A stretch of DNA of 64,000 nt, from assembly GCF_030282825.1 (NCBI RefSeq), contig NZ_JASTZU010000016.1, positions 1 to 64,000 of the forward strand. The letters are read 5' to 3'. This DNA is from Aquibacillus rhizosphaerae (GTDB taxonomy: Bacteria; Bacillota; Bacilli; Bacillales; Amphibacillaceae). Below are positions 1 to 9,152 of this stretch, in pieces; the stretch's first letter is position 1; each line of letters opens with the position of its first letter. The notes beneath the pieces are model-generated. The model did no database searches. It was not told the DNA's origin and saw nothing but the letters and a program-made list of their open reading frames with translations. The position numbers were made by a program, and so were the translations under genes.

Positions 1-66
1 CATAATGATGAAGTAGAACGTTTAAAACAATCATCAAATAAAACATTGCGTTGGTTTATCGCATAA
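1..66 (+). CDS. 3' end of an unidentified reading frame
   Basis: The window opens inside a frame that closes at TAA 64-66; the visible tail ends in TLRWFIA. Only 21 residues are present, so no family can be assigned. It lies just upstream of IS200/IS605-like end sequence and could be a displaced fragment instead of an intact gene. Confidence 0.3.
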   Translation, partial: HNDEVERLKQSSNKTLRWFIA

Positions 67-99
67 AACAAACCTATTTGGTCGTGACAACGTCCAATA

Positions 100-306
100 A
101 AAGTCGGAACGAAAAGCATATCAAGAGTCTCTAAGGCTTGTTGAGAGAAGTGCCTTGCTATACGCAATACGTCCGTTAATGTTTGAGGGAAAAGCATGTC
201 AGTACTTTGGCGGAAACTCTTTCTAAAAAGGAAAGATAAGGGCGCCATTTGAGAAGCTTGCAAGTACTTTTGAACCCCACTGCTTTAGCTGTGGGAGTTG
301 TCAGCA
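100..306 (+). mobile_element. Right-end relic of an IS200/IS605-type element
   Basis: At 276-295 the sequence reads CCCACTGCTTTAGCTGTGGG, an imperfect hairpin with the CTTTAG apex typical of IS200/IS605 ends, preceded by 'gaa' and followed by 'agttgtcag'. In such elements this hairpin ends the right side downstream of tnpB and may be part of the guide (omega/re) RNA. The 170 bases before it have several stops in all frames, and no TnpA or TnpB motif is readable. The call rests on the hairpin and flank style only. Confidence 0.4.
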
Positions 307-395
307 AAGAAACTAACCAAGTAGTCTTTAAGGCTGCTGATTATTCAATTAGTTCAATGGAAAAGCTGTATGAAGTAATTAGCAACTTTAAATGA
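240..395 (+). other. Short open frame across the IS-like end, possible gene tail
   Basis: A frame from 240 to TGA 393-395 continues through the hairpin and ends with NQVVFKAADYSISSMEKLYE and a few more residues. There is no start codon with an SD. The part after about 306 reads like the C-terminus of a real protein and may be the target gene into which the element inserted. Nothing else supports it. Confidence 0.2.
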
Positions 396-465
396 CCATT
401 CAATCGATTTTCCTGTCCTACAAACGAAAAAGAAATTAATCATATTTCGAAAAATTTATTGATAG

Positions 466-502
466 CTACCTCTATTTCACTATGAAAAAGGTAGTCTTTT
501 TT
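466..502 (+). terminator. Rho-independent terminator
   Basis: Stem CTACCT (466-471) pairs with AGGTAG (489-494); the loop holds a second TTCA/TGAA stem; a run of Ts follows at 497-502. It would end transcription from the fragment upstream. Confidence 0.6.
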
Positions 503-696
503 ATAGAAAAGTGTGTATGATGGTCTTAACGATTATGAAACCACTGTTTGTCTTTACGTTATCGATGATCACGTAAAATGTATATTTATTAATGATTATG
601 CACATTAACGAAGTTGTGCTTGTTCCACTAACCAAGCAAATAATGAAAGAAGGGAATTGAACAATTTGCAAAAGAAAACAAGAGAGAAGGGATTAA

Positions 697-1409
697 ATGA
701 TTTTGCATACTGAGTTTTTGGGGATAGAGAACCAATTGTATTTCTTCATACTGGATTACAAACTGGTTTAACTGATTTGGAAAATCAGAGAGATTACTTT
801 AAAGATATATATAAAGTTATTCTACCTGATTTACGTGGTCACGGAGAGTCAATAACAGATGACCTGACCAATTTCTTTGAAGATTCAGCCGAGGATATAG
901 CAGATACTCTTAACAATTTAGAGGTGGATTCTGCCCATATTGTAGGATGTTCATTAGGAGCTTTAGTGGGATTGTCTTTTGTAAAAAGATTTACTAAAAA
1001 AACTAAGAGTCTGACTATTTCAGGTGTTATGTTCGAAAAACCAAATAATTGGTTAGAACTACACAAGCAGGATATGGAACGTCAAGAGCAGTTAATGAAG
1101 AATGAAGAAATTGTTGATTACTTTAATAATTTACATAAGTCAAATTAGAAACAATCCCTTGAGATTGCAAAGGATGAAAATTGGTATCCATTTGAAATTA
1201 CAAAAGATTTGGAAGGTATTACTTCTCCTGTTCTATTTATGGTTGGTGAGGGGAAGAAATCTGAAACCCAAGGTGCATTATTTTACCCTTCAATAAAAGA
1301 TGATGTTCACGTTTCTATTATTCCTTTCGCATCACACTTAGTGCATTCTGAACAACCAGATATATATACGAAAATATTAGAAAAGTTTATTAATAGGGTT
1401 AATAGTTAA
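697..1409 (+). pseudogene. Alpha/beta hydrolase, broken
   Basis: The conceptual protein starts MILHTEF at ATG 697. It shifts frame near 711-722 (T-run then G-run) into GDREPIVFLHTG and continues with PDLRGHGES (oxyanion-region block), the nucleophile elbow GCSLGA, an in-frame TAG at 1146-1148 where TGG (Trp) would fit, and a C-terminal block ending ASHLVHSEQP with the catalytic His. The two halves read in one frame across the TAG, so the lesions are one N-terminal frameshift and one nonsense change. Family: alpha/beta hydrolase fold, about 235 residues when repaired. The substrate cannot be inferred. Confidence 0.8.
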
Positions 1410-1419
1410 AACTTCTTAT

Positions 1420-1660
1420 TGAACTAAACAGCGTTAGTTCAATAACTCTAATATCTAAGAAGAGTCAAAATATACATTTTTTAATTCATTAAAATGATAT
1501 TTTGGCTTTTTGTTATGCTCCTTCACCGTATAAAAATCAGCACTATGATTAACAGACGTCTTGATATTAGAGGCTGCAATTCACTATAAAATGGGGATGA
1601 TAATTTCCAGTTAAGTGTGTCAGTTATTTGAGCAGAAACAGTTTCAATTTTAAATGACGG
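1420..1660. repeat. Long diverged repeat, copy A (partner at 63.37-63.61 kb)
   Basis: About 240 bases align with 63371-63612. Shared blocks include GCGTTAGTTCAATA/ACGTTAGTTCAATA, TTATTCATTAAA-like text, TATTAGAGGCTG, AATGGGGATG and AAGTGTGTCAG. On the minus strand both copies keep a short hydrophobic frame (PLISRRLLIIVLIF here), so the repeat may be the decayed end of a membrane-protein gene. Confidence 0.65.
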
Positions 1661-1831
1661 TCAAACTATTTTCTTATAACAGATGCATTTTACAATGAGT
1701 ATATACTCGATTATTGTTAGTCAGTATTAAATCAGCCTGTGCAATGCTTGATAATTAGAGGATAACTGAAAGTGTGCAACCCCATAGTGAAATAATAGTT
1801 GTTAAAAAACTAAACTAAATCAAATTTGTAC

Positions 1832-1862
1832 TTGCTTCTCACGTTACGTGAGGATTTATGAT
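1832..1862 (+). promoter_or_regulatory. MerR-type promoter and operator
   Basis: A -35 TTGCTT (1832-1837) and a -10 TATGAT (1857-1862) are separated by 19 bp, the overlong spacer typical of MerR-activated promoters. The spacer holds a perfect palindrome, CTCACGTTACGTGAG (1838-1852). It lies just upstream of the MerR gene, so the regulator probably controls its own operon with the ABC exporter. Confidence 0.85.
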
Positions 1863-1893
1863 AAGTATAGAATCTTAGGTGGAGGGATCATTT

Positions 1894-2670
1894 ATGGGAG
1901 AGAATTATTCAATTGGAGAGTTTTCCAAGAAAACGGCGACAACAATCCGAACGTTGCATTATTATGATGAATTAGGGCTGTTAAAACCTTCGTATGTTTC
2001 AGAAAAAGGCAGGCGATATTATACAGATAAAGATTTTATTACTTTACAAAGAATCCTCGCATTAAAATTTTTGGGTTATTCATTGGAACAGATTAAAGAA
2101 TTTTTTCAAAAGAAGACTTGGGACTTAATGCATTCACTTTCGTTTCAAAGAAATGAGATGGTTCAAAAGAAAGAACAGATTGAGAATGTGATTAAGGCAT
2201 TAGATCGTGCCCTTCATATAGTAGAAGATCGTAATGAAATAGAGCCATCTGTCTTCATTACACTTATCAACACGATTCAAATGGAAAATGAGCAAAAGGA
2301 ATGGTTAAAAGGTTATATAGACAAAGACCTAGTAGAAGAAATATATAGTCTTCCTGAAAATGAACAGTTGGAATTAGAAAAAAAGTGGGTGGAACTATCA
2401 ACTGAATTAAAAAAACTAGCAGACCTCGATCATGAAGATGATCGTGTTCAAGTACTTATTGGTGACATGATGTCTCTTGTAAATGATTTAACAGGAGATG
2501 ATCTTGCTTTTGTTCAAGAAATTTCTGACAAAGAAGTAGAGGATGAAATATGGTTATTCCATTCGCCTTTCACAGCTGAAGAAGAGGAGTGGATGGCGAA
2601 TGCCTTAGACACCTATTTAAAAAGGAAAGGGGTGCACTTAAACAATGAAGATGGAACAAAAGAGTCTTAA
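1894..2670 (+). CDS. MerR family transcriptional regulator
   Basis: Ligand-sensing DNA-binding regulator of 258 residues. Residues 3-70 are a MerR winged helix: YSIGEFSKKTATTIRTLHYY, then a YTDKDF-type wing. A coiled dimerisation helix follows. The acidic C-terminal half (about 120-250) resembles TipA-like effector domains of antibiotic-sensing MerR proteins, but I cannot name the ligand. I chose ATG 1894, which sits 7-8 nt after AGGTGGAGGG; an in-frame GTG at 1879 overlaps that SD. Its 3' end overlaps the ABC exporter gene by 26 bp, so the two are translationally linked. A MerR-spaced promoter with a palindrome lies directly upstream. Confidence 0.9.
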   Translation: MGENYSIGEFSKKTATTIRTLHYYDELGLLKPSYVSEKGRRYYTDKDFITLQRILALKFLGYSLEQIKEFFQKKTWDLMHSLSFQRNEMVQKKEQIENVIKALDRALHIVEDRNEIEPSVFITLINTIQMENEQKEWLKGYIDKDLVEEIYSLPENEQLELEKKWVELSTELKKLADLDHEDDRVQVLIGDMMSLVNDLTGDDLAFVQEISDKEVEDEIWLFHSPFTAEEEEWMANALDTYLKRKGVHLNNEDGTKES

Positions 2671-4429
2671 AGTGGATCATATGCATACTTTTTGGCGTTT
2701 GATTAAAGAATCAAAACCACCAGTCAAAATATTAACTGTTGCTGTTATTCTTAGCTTAATGGAAACAGGAGCTGGCCTAATTGTGCCTCTATTTACAAAG
2801 ACACTGGTGGATCAGCTCTCCCAGTCCACCTTAGAATTATCAGTCATTCTTTTGTTAGTGTGTGCATTTATTGTTCAAACCATATCGTCAGGATTTTCTT
2901 ATTATTTTATGACATATCTTGGCGAATCCATTGTGGCTTCTATTCGACAAAGACTTTGGAAGCATGTGCTTCATTCCCCAATTCCTTTTTTTGACCAACA
3001 TGAATCAGGGGATACGATGAGTCGGATTACTCAGGATACAAACACAATCAAAACGTTAATTACGCAACACTTAATCACCTTTATAGCTGGAGTAATCACA
3101 ATCATTGGGTCAGTTGTCATTCTCCTTGTGATTGATTGGAAAATGACATTAATCATGCTTATTGCTGTCCCAGTTTCTATAGCTATCATCATGCCTCTAG
3201 GGCAAAAAATGTATAAAGTATCTAAGCTAATGCAAGACGAGATGGCTGGTTTTTCTGCAAACTTAGGTAGAGTATTGTCTGATGTTCGACTTGTAAAATC
3301 ATTTGTTGCTGAGAAAACGGAACAAAAGAAAGGAAATCAGCGTATTACCCAATTGTTTCAATATGGGTTAAAGGAAGCACGCATTCTTGCAATTGTTACA
3401 CCTTTAATGTCGTTTACGATGATGCTTGTTCTTGTTTTACTGATTGGTTATGGCGGTGTGCGCGTCGCATCTGGTGCTTTATCAGCCGGATCTCTTGTCG
3501 CTATTATTATTTATATGTTTCAAATTGTAGTTCCCTTCAGCCAAATGGCGGGCTTTTTCACAGCATTTCAAAAGGCGATGGGGGGAGCAGAGCGAGTTCA
3601 GCAGATGTTGGCCTCGGATACAGAACCTAACGATGGAGGCCTTGAAATTCAAAACCCTCCGCAAGATATTTATTTTAAAAACGTTTCCTTTGGATATAAA
3701 AAAGAAGACATCGTTTTGAATAACATGACATTAACCATTTCTAGTGGGAAAGCCACAGCATTTGTTGGACCGAGCGGGAGTGGGAAAACAACATTATTTG
3801 CCTTACTTGAAAGATTTTACACTCCAAATTCAGGAGGAATTTTTCTAGGAGATCAGAATATACAAGATTTTCATTTGAAGTCATGGCGTAGTCAATTCAG
3901 CTATGTATCTCAGGAAAGTCCACTAATGTCAGGAACGATTCGAGAAAATATTATGTACGGAATGGAAAGTGATGTCTCAGAAAAAGAAGTGAAAGCAGCA
4001 GCAGAGCTCGCCAATGCTTCGGAATTTATTAACCGTCTCCCAAATGGATATGACACGGAAGTTGGAGAAAGGGGAATCAAGCTATCTGGTGGACAAAGGC
4101 AACGGATTGCAATTGCACGAGCGTTAATACGTGATCCCAAGATTCTTTTATTAGATGAAGCAACCTCTAACTTGGACAGTGCATCAGAACGCCTTGTCCA
4201 GCAAGCACTTCAACACCTAATGAAGGGTAGAACGACACTTGTTATTGCGCACCGATTATCAACGGTTGTAGACGCAGAGCAAATTGTATTGATAGATGAC
4301 GGAAAAATCACAGGTGTTGGCACACATCATGAGTTGTTGACACGACACGAACTATACCAAAAACTATCAAAACAACAGCTTCATGGTGGAAATATAGATT
4401 ACCAAGAAAATAGAAAGGTTTCTCAATGA
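2645..4429 (+). CDS. Multidrug-type ABC exporter, fused TMD-NBD
   Basis: Membrane exporter half-transporter of 594 residues, the usual length for the BmrA/LmrA/MsbA group, expected to work as a homodimer. Six membrane helices fill residues 25-310. The nucleotide-binding domain has Walker A GPSGSGKTT (375-383), signature LSGGQ (480-484), Walker B ILLLDE (500-505) and H-loop His536. All ATPase motifs are intact. It is co-transcribed with, and overlaps, the upstream MerR gene, which suggests that a toxic compound sensed by MerR induces export. Substrate unknown. A hairpin terminator follows at 4485. Confidence 0.93.
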   Translation: MKMEQKSLKVDHMHTFWRLIKESKPPVKILTVAVILSLMETGAGLIVPLFTKTLVDQLSQSTLELSVILLLVCAFIVQTISSGFSYYFMTYLGESIVASIRQRLWKHVLHSPIPFFDQHESGDTMSRITQDTNTIKTLITQHLITFIAGVITIIGSVVILLVIDWKMTLIMLIAVPVSIAIIMPLGQKMYKVSKLMQDEMAGFSANLGRVLSDVRLVKSFVAEKTEQKKGNQRITQLFQYGLKEARILAIVTPLMSFTMMLVLVLLIGYGGVRVASGALSAGSLVAIIIYMFQIVVPFSQMAGFFTAFQKAMGGAERVQQMLASDTEPNDGGLEIQNPPQDIYFKNVSFGYKKEDIVLNNMTLTISSGKATAFVGPSGSGKTTLFALLERFYTPNSGGIFLGDQNIQDFHLKSWRSQFSYVSQESPLMSGTIRENIMYGMESDVSEKEVKAAAELANASEFINRLPNGYDTEVGERGIKLSGGQRQRIAIARALIRDPKILLLDEATSNLDSASERLVQQALQHLMKGRTTLVIAHRLSTVVDAEQIVLIDDGKITGVGTHHELLTRHELYQKLSKQQLHGGNIDYQENRKVSQ

Positions 4430-4484
4430 AAAAATTATTAATATAATATAATAACCGTGGATTGTGTCATTAGTAATTATAAAT

Positions 4485-4540
4485 CCGTTTTCATTTAAGT
4501 GCCTGTTTTGGTTAATTTTCTGAATGAAAACGGTGTTTAT
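4485..4540 (+). terminator. Terminator of the MerR-ABC operon
   Basis: An 11-bp perfect stem, CCGTTTTCATT (4485-4495) with AATGAAAACGG (4523-4533), is followed by TGTTTATT. The 27-nt loop is long for an intrinsic terminator, but the position after the ABC gene fits. Confidence 0.6.
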
Positions 4541-4725
4541 TAAAATTGCTTGATTTACATGGAGAGTATCTTTATACGTTGACTTAATGGCTTTTGTCTA
4601 ACAAGGACGCAAACTTTTGTATTAACTCTTTATTTCCATAACCTTACCTACTTTTTATTAGTTTATATTATGAAAATTCACTTTAACTTATTGTGTTAAC
4701 GCACCATATTTTTGAACATTGGCTT

Positions 4726-5091
4726 TTATATCGTAAAGTTAGTTCCGATTCTTATTGCTCGTGTTATTCCCCAAAATAAAAAGCGGTGTACAGTTGCAAC
4801 AAGAAAGAAAACCCAAATGTATTCAAACGCAGTGTACGATGTATTACCAATTAAAAGTGAATTTAAAAATACTAAGAACAGAGACAGATACTCCATTAAA
4901 GAATCTTTAAAGTTAATTTTTTTATACAAATCTTTAGTTTTTTTGAAATTAAAAACATCTGTTAATTCCTCACTACGATATCCTTTTACAAGTCCTAGAC
5001 CTATTATATACATTCCTAGAGCGGGTCCATAGTCTACATTCAAAACCCTTATTATGAAACAATAAATTATAGTGAATAGAAGTAAATACAT
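4726..5091 (-). CDS. Small integral membrane protein, unknown family
   Basis: A 121-residue frame with hydrophobic stretches at about 1-16, 24-37, 66-80 and 88-105, and a charged central loop (VFNFKKTKDLYKKINF). The SD before the ATG is weak (AGTAGG, 9-10 nt). I prefer this frame to the overlapping plus-strand frame because only this one shows membrane-protein composition. No family recognised; it may be a decaying gene. Confidence 0.5.
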   Translation of the reverse strand: MYLLLFTIIYCFIIRVLNVDYGPALGMYIIGLGLVKGYRSEELTDVFNFKKTKDLYKKINFKDSLMEYLSLFLVFLNSLLIGNTSYTAFEYIWVFFLVATVHRFLFWGITRAIRIGTNFTI

Positions 5092-5514
5092 TTTTCTAGC
5101 CTACTTTCATTTTTGTTAACCATGCTAAACGATATTTTTCAACAACCTGTTTCTCTAGTTTAATAAATAAGTTGATTAGTCCTTCATTCCCCCCAAGATA
5201 CACAGTAAAATAGTGAAATCAAATATAAACAATTCCTTGTTAATGGTATTCTTATAGATCTACGAATCTCATTTAAAAGGTATTTATTTATTTTACTTAT
5301 TCTGCTAATAACATAATACTCTTAATTTTTTTCAACGGATGATTACTTATTTTAACATAAATTTACAGTTAACAAGGTCAATAAGATCAACACAGCAAAT
5401 AGTATAGTAATTAACCCATTAACAATAGCTTTTGTTATTATGTTATTTGTGTTGCGATTTTGTATGCTAACTCAAGCGTTAATATCCAATAATCTGTCAT
5501 ATATATAAAATAAG
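5092..5514. other. AT-rich intergenic stretch, no gene seen
   Basis: Both strands are full of stops, and no SD-start pair was found. The minus strand holds the presumed promoter region of the membrane-protein gene that ends at 4726. Confidence 0.5.
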
Positions 5515-5540
5515 AGACCAAATCAAATACGATTTGGTCT
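5515..5540 (-). terminator. GACCAAATC hairpin, copy 1
   Basis: A perfect 10-bp stem AGACCAAATC / GATTTGGTCT encloses AAATAC; read on the minus strand a T-rich tail follows. The same arm sequence recurs at 48806-48839 (complete) and about 57690 (one arm only), so this is also a dispersed repeat. It lies about 108 bp past the stop of the minus-strand gene 5648-5935. Confidence 0.6.
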
Positions 5541-5647
5541 GCTAATTAGAGCGCTATACGTTATGGTTTCCACCGGAATGGTACTACTTAGTTAAACCAT
5601 CCTTAAATAAAACTAGTAAACTCTTGATGATACCCTATAAACATTCT

Positions 5648-5935
5648 TTAATACTCTTTATTTTTTATCTCTTTTTTTGCTTTAATAATTAACGGTAGAG
5701 AAAAGACTATGCATCCAATAGGGATAACAGTACTGAAGAAAGTTGATGTGCTGTCATTTGTATATAGAAGATCATCTGGTAATAGCCAAATGTAAGCAAC
5801 ACCTAAAAGTAAAGGTGTTATCGCGAGCATATGTGTTCGAACTTTGCTTGTTGGTGTTTTTACAAATAAGATTATCGCCGCTGATAGTATAATTAACAAA
5901 ATGATAACGATAGTTACAAATCCAAAAGTAGTCAT
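5648..5935 (-). CDS. Small membrane protein, three helices
   Basis: About 95 residues with hydrophobic segments at roughly 5-25, 37-52 and 68-85 and a basic end (KAKKEIKNKEY). The ATG at 5935 sits 10 nt after AAAGGAGG; the in-frame TTG at 5944 is too close to that SD. No family recognised. It is a single-gene unit with the GACCAAATC hairpin downstream. Confidence 0.6.
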   Translation of the reverse strand: MTTFGFVTIVIILLIILSAAIILFVKTPTSKVRTHMLAITPLLLGVAYIWLLPDDLLYTNDSTSTFFSTVIPIGCIVFSLPLIIKAKKEIKNKEY

Positions 5936-6071
5936 TGAAATCAATCCTCCTTTTTTCCTTACAGAATTTATATCATTATTTTAACATAATATTCCATAAA
6001 ATATTATTTGAGTCATAACTGCAATTTTTTAGAACAAATTTTTAATAGTTCATATGTTTCCATGGTCCAGG

Positions 6072-6100
6072 AGAGTCGTCGTCTGGGCGTCTCTTTTTTT
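6072..6100 (+). terminator. Terminator-like hairpin with T-run
   Basis: AGAGTCG pairs imperfectly with CGTCTCT and is followed by seven Ts (6094-6100). It lies in front of an extended -10 promoter, the same order as in the dispersed repeat modules at 28.8, 53.0 and 54.3 kb. Confidence 0.4.
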
Positions 6101-6110
6101 GTGCAAAATT

Positions 6111-6133
6111 ATTGGGATTTTATGTTAATATAT
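6111..6133 (+). promoter_or_regulatory. Extended -10 promoter, dispersed type
   Basis: TTGGGATTTTATGTTAATAT carries the TATGTTAA(A/T)AT core found upstream of many genes here. The TG one base before the -10 hexamer marks an extended -10 promoter. It is about 100 bp upstream of the lipoprotein start at 6231. Confidence 0.5.
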
Positions 6134-6230
6134 AATATGATAATAATTCTACTGAAATAAACTACCAGAATTGTTGATAAACGGATATATCTAAAAAACA
6201 AAATTATAAGAAAAGAAGGTTAGTACTGTA

Positions 6231-6839
6231 ATGAAAAATAATCGAAAATTTTTATTGGGAATGTTAACAGTAATAGTAGCTTTATTGGTTGCTTGTGGAG
6301 ACGCATCTGACGAGTCAAGTGTTACGTTGAGCGATAATGCACCACAAAATGATGAGTCTTCTCATTCAGATTCCACAGAGAATGCTTCAAATATGGAAAA
6401 TGCTAATACAGATAATATGGATCAAGAAAATAACGATGTAATCAAAAAAGAGGATACAACAAACAATGAACCCGTAAAAGAGGCCCCGTCTACTAAAAAT
6501 GAATATATAGAAAAGTTAAATGCTGCAAAAAAAGAATCAGAAGAATTGGAGGCGCCAGATTCTTCGACGTACGCTTTGAAAAAAGTAGAAGACGATAGAT
6601 TCGATATTTGGGATCAATTGTTGAATGAAATTTATGGAGAGTTAAAGGAACAACTGCCACCAGAAAAGATGGACCCAATAAGAGAAGAACAACGGAATTG
6701 GATAGATCATAGAGATGATAGTGCATTGGAAGCTTCCCTAAAATATAAAGGTGGTACACAAGAACACTTAGAATATGTGGCTGTACTTGCAAATCTTACG
6801 GAAAAAAGGTGCTTTGAATTAGTTGAAGATTATCTGTAA
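6231..6839 (+). CDS. Lipoprotein with LprI-like (DUF1311) domain
   Basis: Exported lipoprotein of 202 residues. The N-terminal signal ends in a lipobox LLVAC (Cys about 22), followed by a long Ser/Asp/Asn-rich linker to about residue 95. The C-terminal 100 residues match the LprI/DUF1311 pattern: alternating W-D-LN-Y-L and R-EQR-W-RD blocks (DIWDQLLNEIYGEL, REEQRNWIDHRDD) and a late Cys (KRCFEL). LprI-type proteins are linked to lysozyme inhibition in other bacteria; here only a surface role can be inferred. SD AAGAAGG is 9-10 nt before the ATG. Confidence 0.75.
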   Translation: MKNNRKFLLGMLTVIVALLVACGDASDESSVTLSDNAPQNDESSHSDSTENASNMENANTDNMDQENNDVIKKEDTTNNEPVKEAPSTKNEYIEKLNAAKKESEELEAPDSSTYALKKVEDDRFDIWDQLLNEIYGELKEQLPPEKMDPIREEQRNWIDHRDDSALEASLKYKGGTQEHLEYVAVLANLTEKRCFELVEDYL

Positions 6840-6970
6840 TTATTTCTAACAATGAATAAGTGACCTTTTTCCCTTTTGATACTTTACTACATAGATGAGA
6901 AATTGAGTTACTTAAAGTTTGAGAAATAAAATTCATCTCATAATAGTTGATTTGTTTTAATTAAATAAAA

Positions 6971-7804
6971 ATGAAGTGGGTAATAACTTTGGATTTTTTT
7001 TCAACACAACTAATAATGATTGCATTATTTATCTTAATCATCCATTCGATTGAAACATTAGCATATTCAGTACGTCTATCAGGAGCTAGAGTGAAACTAT
7101 TAGCTTCAGCTCTTTCCTTATTTAATATGATGGTAATGGTTTCAAGGCTAGCAAATATGATGCAACAGCCTTTTACAGGAAGTTTGATAGATAATGCACC
7201 AGAAGAAAATGCTTTAGAATTCGTTGCAATTCAATATCGAGTCCTTATTGGTTCCGCTACATTAGGGACAATTATTGGACTACTATTGTTGCCGACATTT
7301 ATTGCTGTTTTTTCTAGATCAATTGTTCATTTGTCGGAGGAACGAGGTTCAATTCCAGCCCTGTTAAAAAAAGGATTTACAATAGCTTATCTTAAGCGTG
7401 CAAAAAAACATATCCATTTACCAAGGTACTCTTATTTAAAAGATATGAACTGGCGTGATATTCCTATTAAATTATTTTTGTTAAATATGTTGATTACAGC
7501 AATTTATACGATAGGAGTGTTATCTGCGTTATATGCTGCATTACTGACACCTGATCGTGCAACAACAGCCGTGATGGCGTCAGGGTTGATTAATGGTGTG
7601 GCTACAATCTTACTAATCGTCTTCATCGACCCTAAGATATCAATCCTTGCAGATGATGTAATTAACCAAAAAGGAAGCTATATCAATTTAAAAAATGCAT
7701 CTATCATGATGGTTACATCAAGACTATTAGGTACCCTCTTAGCACAAGCGTTATTCATTCCGGGCGCTAAGTATATTTCCTGGTTCACCCATTTTATAGT
7801 GTAG
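6971..7804 (+). CDS. amj: Lipid II flippase, Amj family
   Basis: Polytopic membrane protein of 277 residues resembling Amj/YdaH (DUF2837), which moves lipid II outward and is an alternative to MurJ in Bacillus. Family-like blocks are SVRLSGARVKLLASALSLFN, a VSRLANMMQQP segment and the C-terminal SRLLGTLLAQ. About six hydrophobic segments are visible. The start is uncertain: ATG 6971 has no good SD, and TTG 6989 follows AAGTGGG by about 8 nt. It is the only cell-wall gene in the window and seems monocistronic. Confidence 0.8.
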   Translation: MKWVITLDFFSTQLIMIALFILIIHSIETLAYSVRLSGARVKLLASALSLFNMMVMVSRLANMMQQPFTGSLIDNAPEENALEFVAIQYRVLIGSATLGTIIGLLLLPTFIAVFSRSIVHLSEERGSIPALLKKGFTIAYLKRAKKHIHLPRYSYLKDMNWRDIPIKLFLLNMLITAIYTIGVLSALYAALLTPDRATTAVMASGLINGVATILLIVFIDPKISILADDVINQKGSYINLKNASIMMVTSRLLGTLLAQALFIPGAKYISWFTHFIV

Positions 7805-7927
7805 TTATCCAATTTGGAAGAAGTGAACAATACGCCAACGTTTTCTTATAGGTATAAGTAGTTGCATGCTTACTAAGTAAAATAGCAGTATTTCAGGAAT
7901 AATAATAAAACTCGAAGGGTGTTGAAT

Positions 7928-8431
7928 GTGATACTTACCTCAGAAAGACTGCTGTTTCGTCCATATAGTAACGATGATTTTGATTTTCTTATGTCTTTAT
8001 TATCAGACCCTGAAGTAGTTAGATTTATAGGGAAAGGAAAGACAAGGAATGAGAACGGTGGTAAAGAATTTTTGAAATGGATATACAGTACATATGAAGT
8101 TGGTGAAGATATGGGTTTAATGGTTTTAGTTAATAAAGAAGATAATACTCTAATTGGTCACGCTGGTTTAGTTCCGCAAATTATTGAAGGAAATGAGGAA
8201 ATTGAAATAGGCTATTGGATATGTCGTGAACATTGGGGAAAGGGGTATGCAACTGAGTCAGCTAAGGCACTTTTGGAATATGGAATTAAACAAATTAATC
8301 CACAAAGGTTTATTTCACTAATTCAACCCGATAATTTGGCTTCTAAAAAAGTTGCAAATAAAATAGAAATGAAGTTTGATAAGAGAATTATTATAGACGG
8401 AAAAGACGTAAATGTATATGCCACTATATAA
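7928..8431 (+). CDS. GNAT acetyltransferase, RimJ/RimL type
   Basis: Cytoplasmic acetyl-CoA-dependent N-acetyltransferase of about 168 residues. It begins ILTSERLLFRPY, the usual opening of this subgroup, and has the acetyl-CoA loop REHWGKGYAT at about residue 97-106 and the late N-ASKKVANKIEM block. GTG 7928 is preferred because GAAGGG lies about 8 nt upstream; an in-frame GTG at 7919 overlaps that SD. Substrate unknown. Confidence 0.85.
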   Translation: MILTSERLLFRPYSNDDFDFLMSLLSDPEVVRFIGKGKTRNENGGKEFLKWIYSTYEVGEDMGLMVLVNKEDNTLIGHAGLVPQIIEGNEEIEIGYWICREHWGKGYATESAKALLEYGIKQINPQRFISLIQPDNLASKKVANKIEMKFDKRIIIDGKDVNVYATI

Positions 8432-8561
8432 ATGGAACTTCTTGAATAGTAATCTTGTGATTTATTTTACCTCAAGCTATTCTACTAGCTGACAGTTTTC
8501 CTTAGAAGGATTTAGTACTTTATATAAAAATTAAATAATTTTCCTATGAGGAGAGGATTCT

Positions 8562-8768
8562 TTGGTTAGTCTATTTGAAACCATTTTCCAAATATCAGCC
8601 ATAATACTATTTCTATGTTCATTCTTTTATTATAGATATTTTAAAAAAGTTAAAAGAGAAAGAAAACTAACTTCATTTGAACTTTCCGTTTATATCATAA
8701 CTCAAGTTGCAATTTATCTTTGTGCAGGTAGTTATCTACTACTGTTTTTGGAAAGGAATTTTGGATAG
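8562..8768 (+). CDS. Small membrane protein
   Basis: 68 residues starting at TTG 8562 with SD GAGGAGAGG. Two hydrophobic segments (about 5-26 and 43-60) flank a basic loop YFKKVKRERK. No family recognised. A second small membrane protein follows 81 bp downstream, perhaps in the same transcript. Confidence 0.6.
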   Translation: MVSLFETIFQISAIILFLCSFFYYRYFKKVKRERKLTSFELSVYIITQVAIYLCAGSYLLLFLERNFG

Positions 8769-8849
8769 AAGTTATTAAACAAACTGGTTGCAAGAGAGGT
8801 TTTGAGATCTTTGAAAATAACACAGTAGCATAGTTGAGGAGGATACAAT

Positions 8850-9011
8850 TTGGAGTTATTACTTTGGATAACTATTGCAAATATTTTAACAGGACTTATT
8901 TTGGCTGTAATCACAAGAAATATGGAAAGTAAGAAAAGTTCTAGAATCCAATCTGTTGTTTGGGGAATAATGGGTATAATTTTATTGGCATGGTGGTTAT
9001 TTACTAAATAG
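8850..9011 (+). CDS. Small membrane protein, 53 residues
   Basis: TTG 8850 follows GAGGAGG by 7 nt and opens a frame ending at TAG 9009-9011. The protein has two hydrophobic helices (about 3-20 and 33-50) around a polar loop NMESKKSSRI. The strong SD and membrane pattern support a real gene; the function is unknown. Confidence 0.55.
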   Translation: MELLLWITIANILTGLILAVITRNMESKKSSRIQSVVWGIMGIILLAWWLFTK

Positions 9012-9152
9012 ATTTGGATTGAAATACATAAATCAATAAAGAAGTATGTTATTACAACTCATAACAACTAGTTAAAGTTTTCTAAAAGGATAAAGGATAA
9101 CGAAGGTAGGATGTAGTAATAATGAATAGGTCATAAATGAAGGAGGACCATA

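Noticed and set aside
4712-5032. Plus-strand reading frame of 106 codons
   Set aside because: No SD, basic random composition, and it lies opposite a more credible membrane protein on the minus strand.
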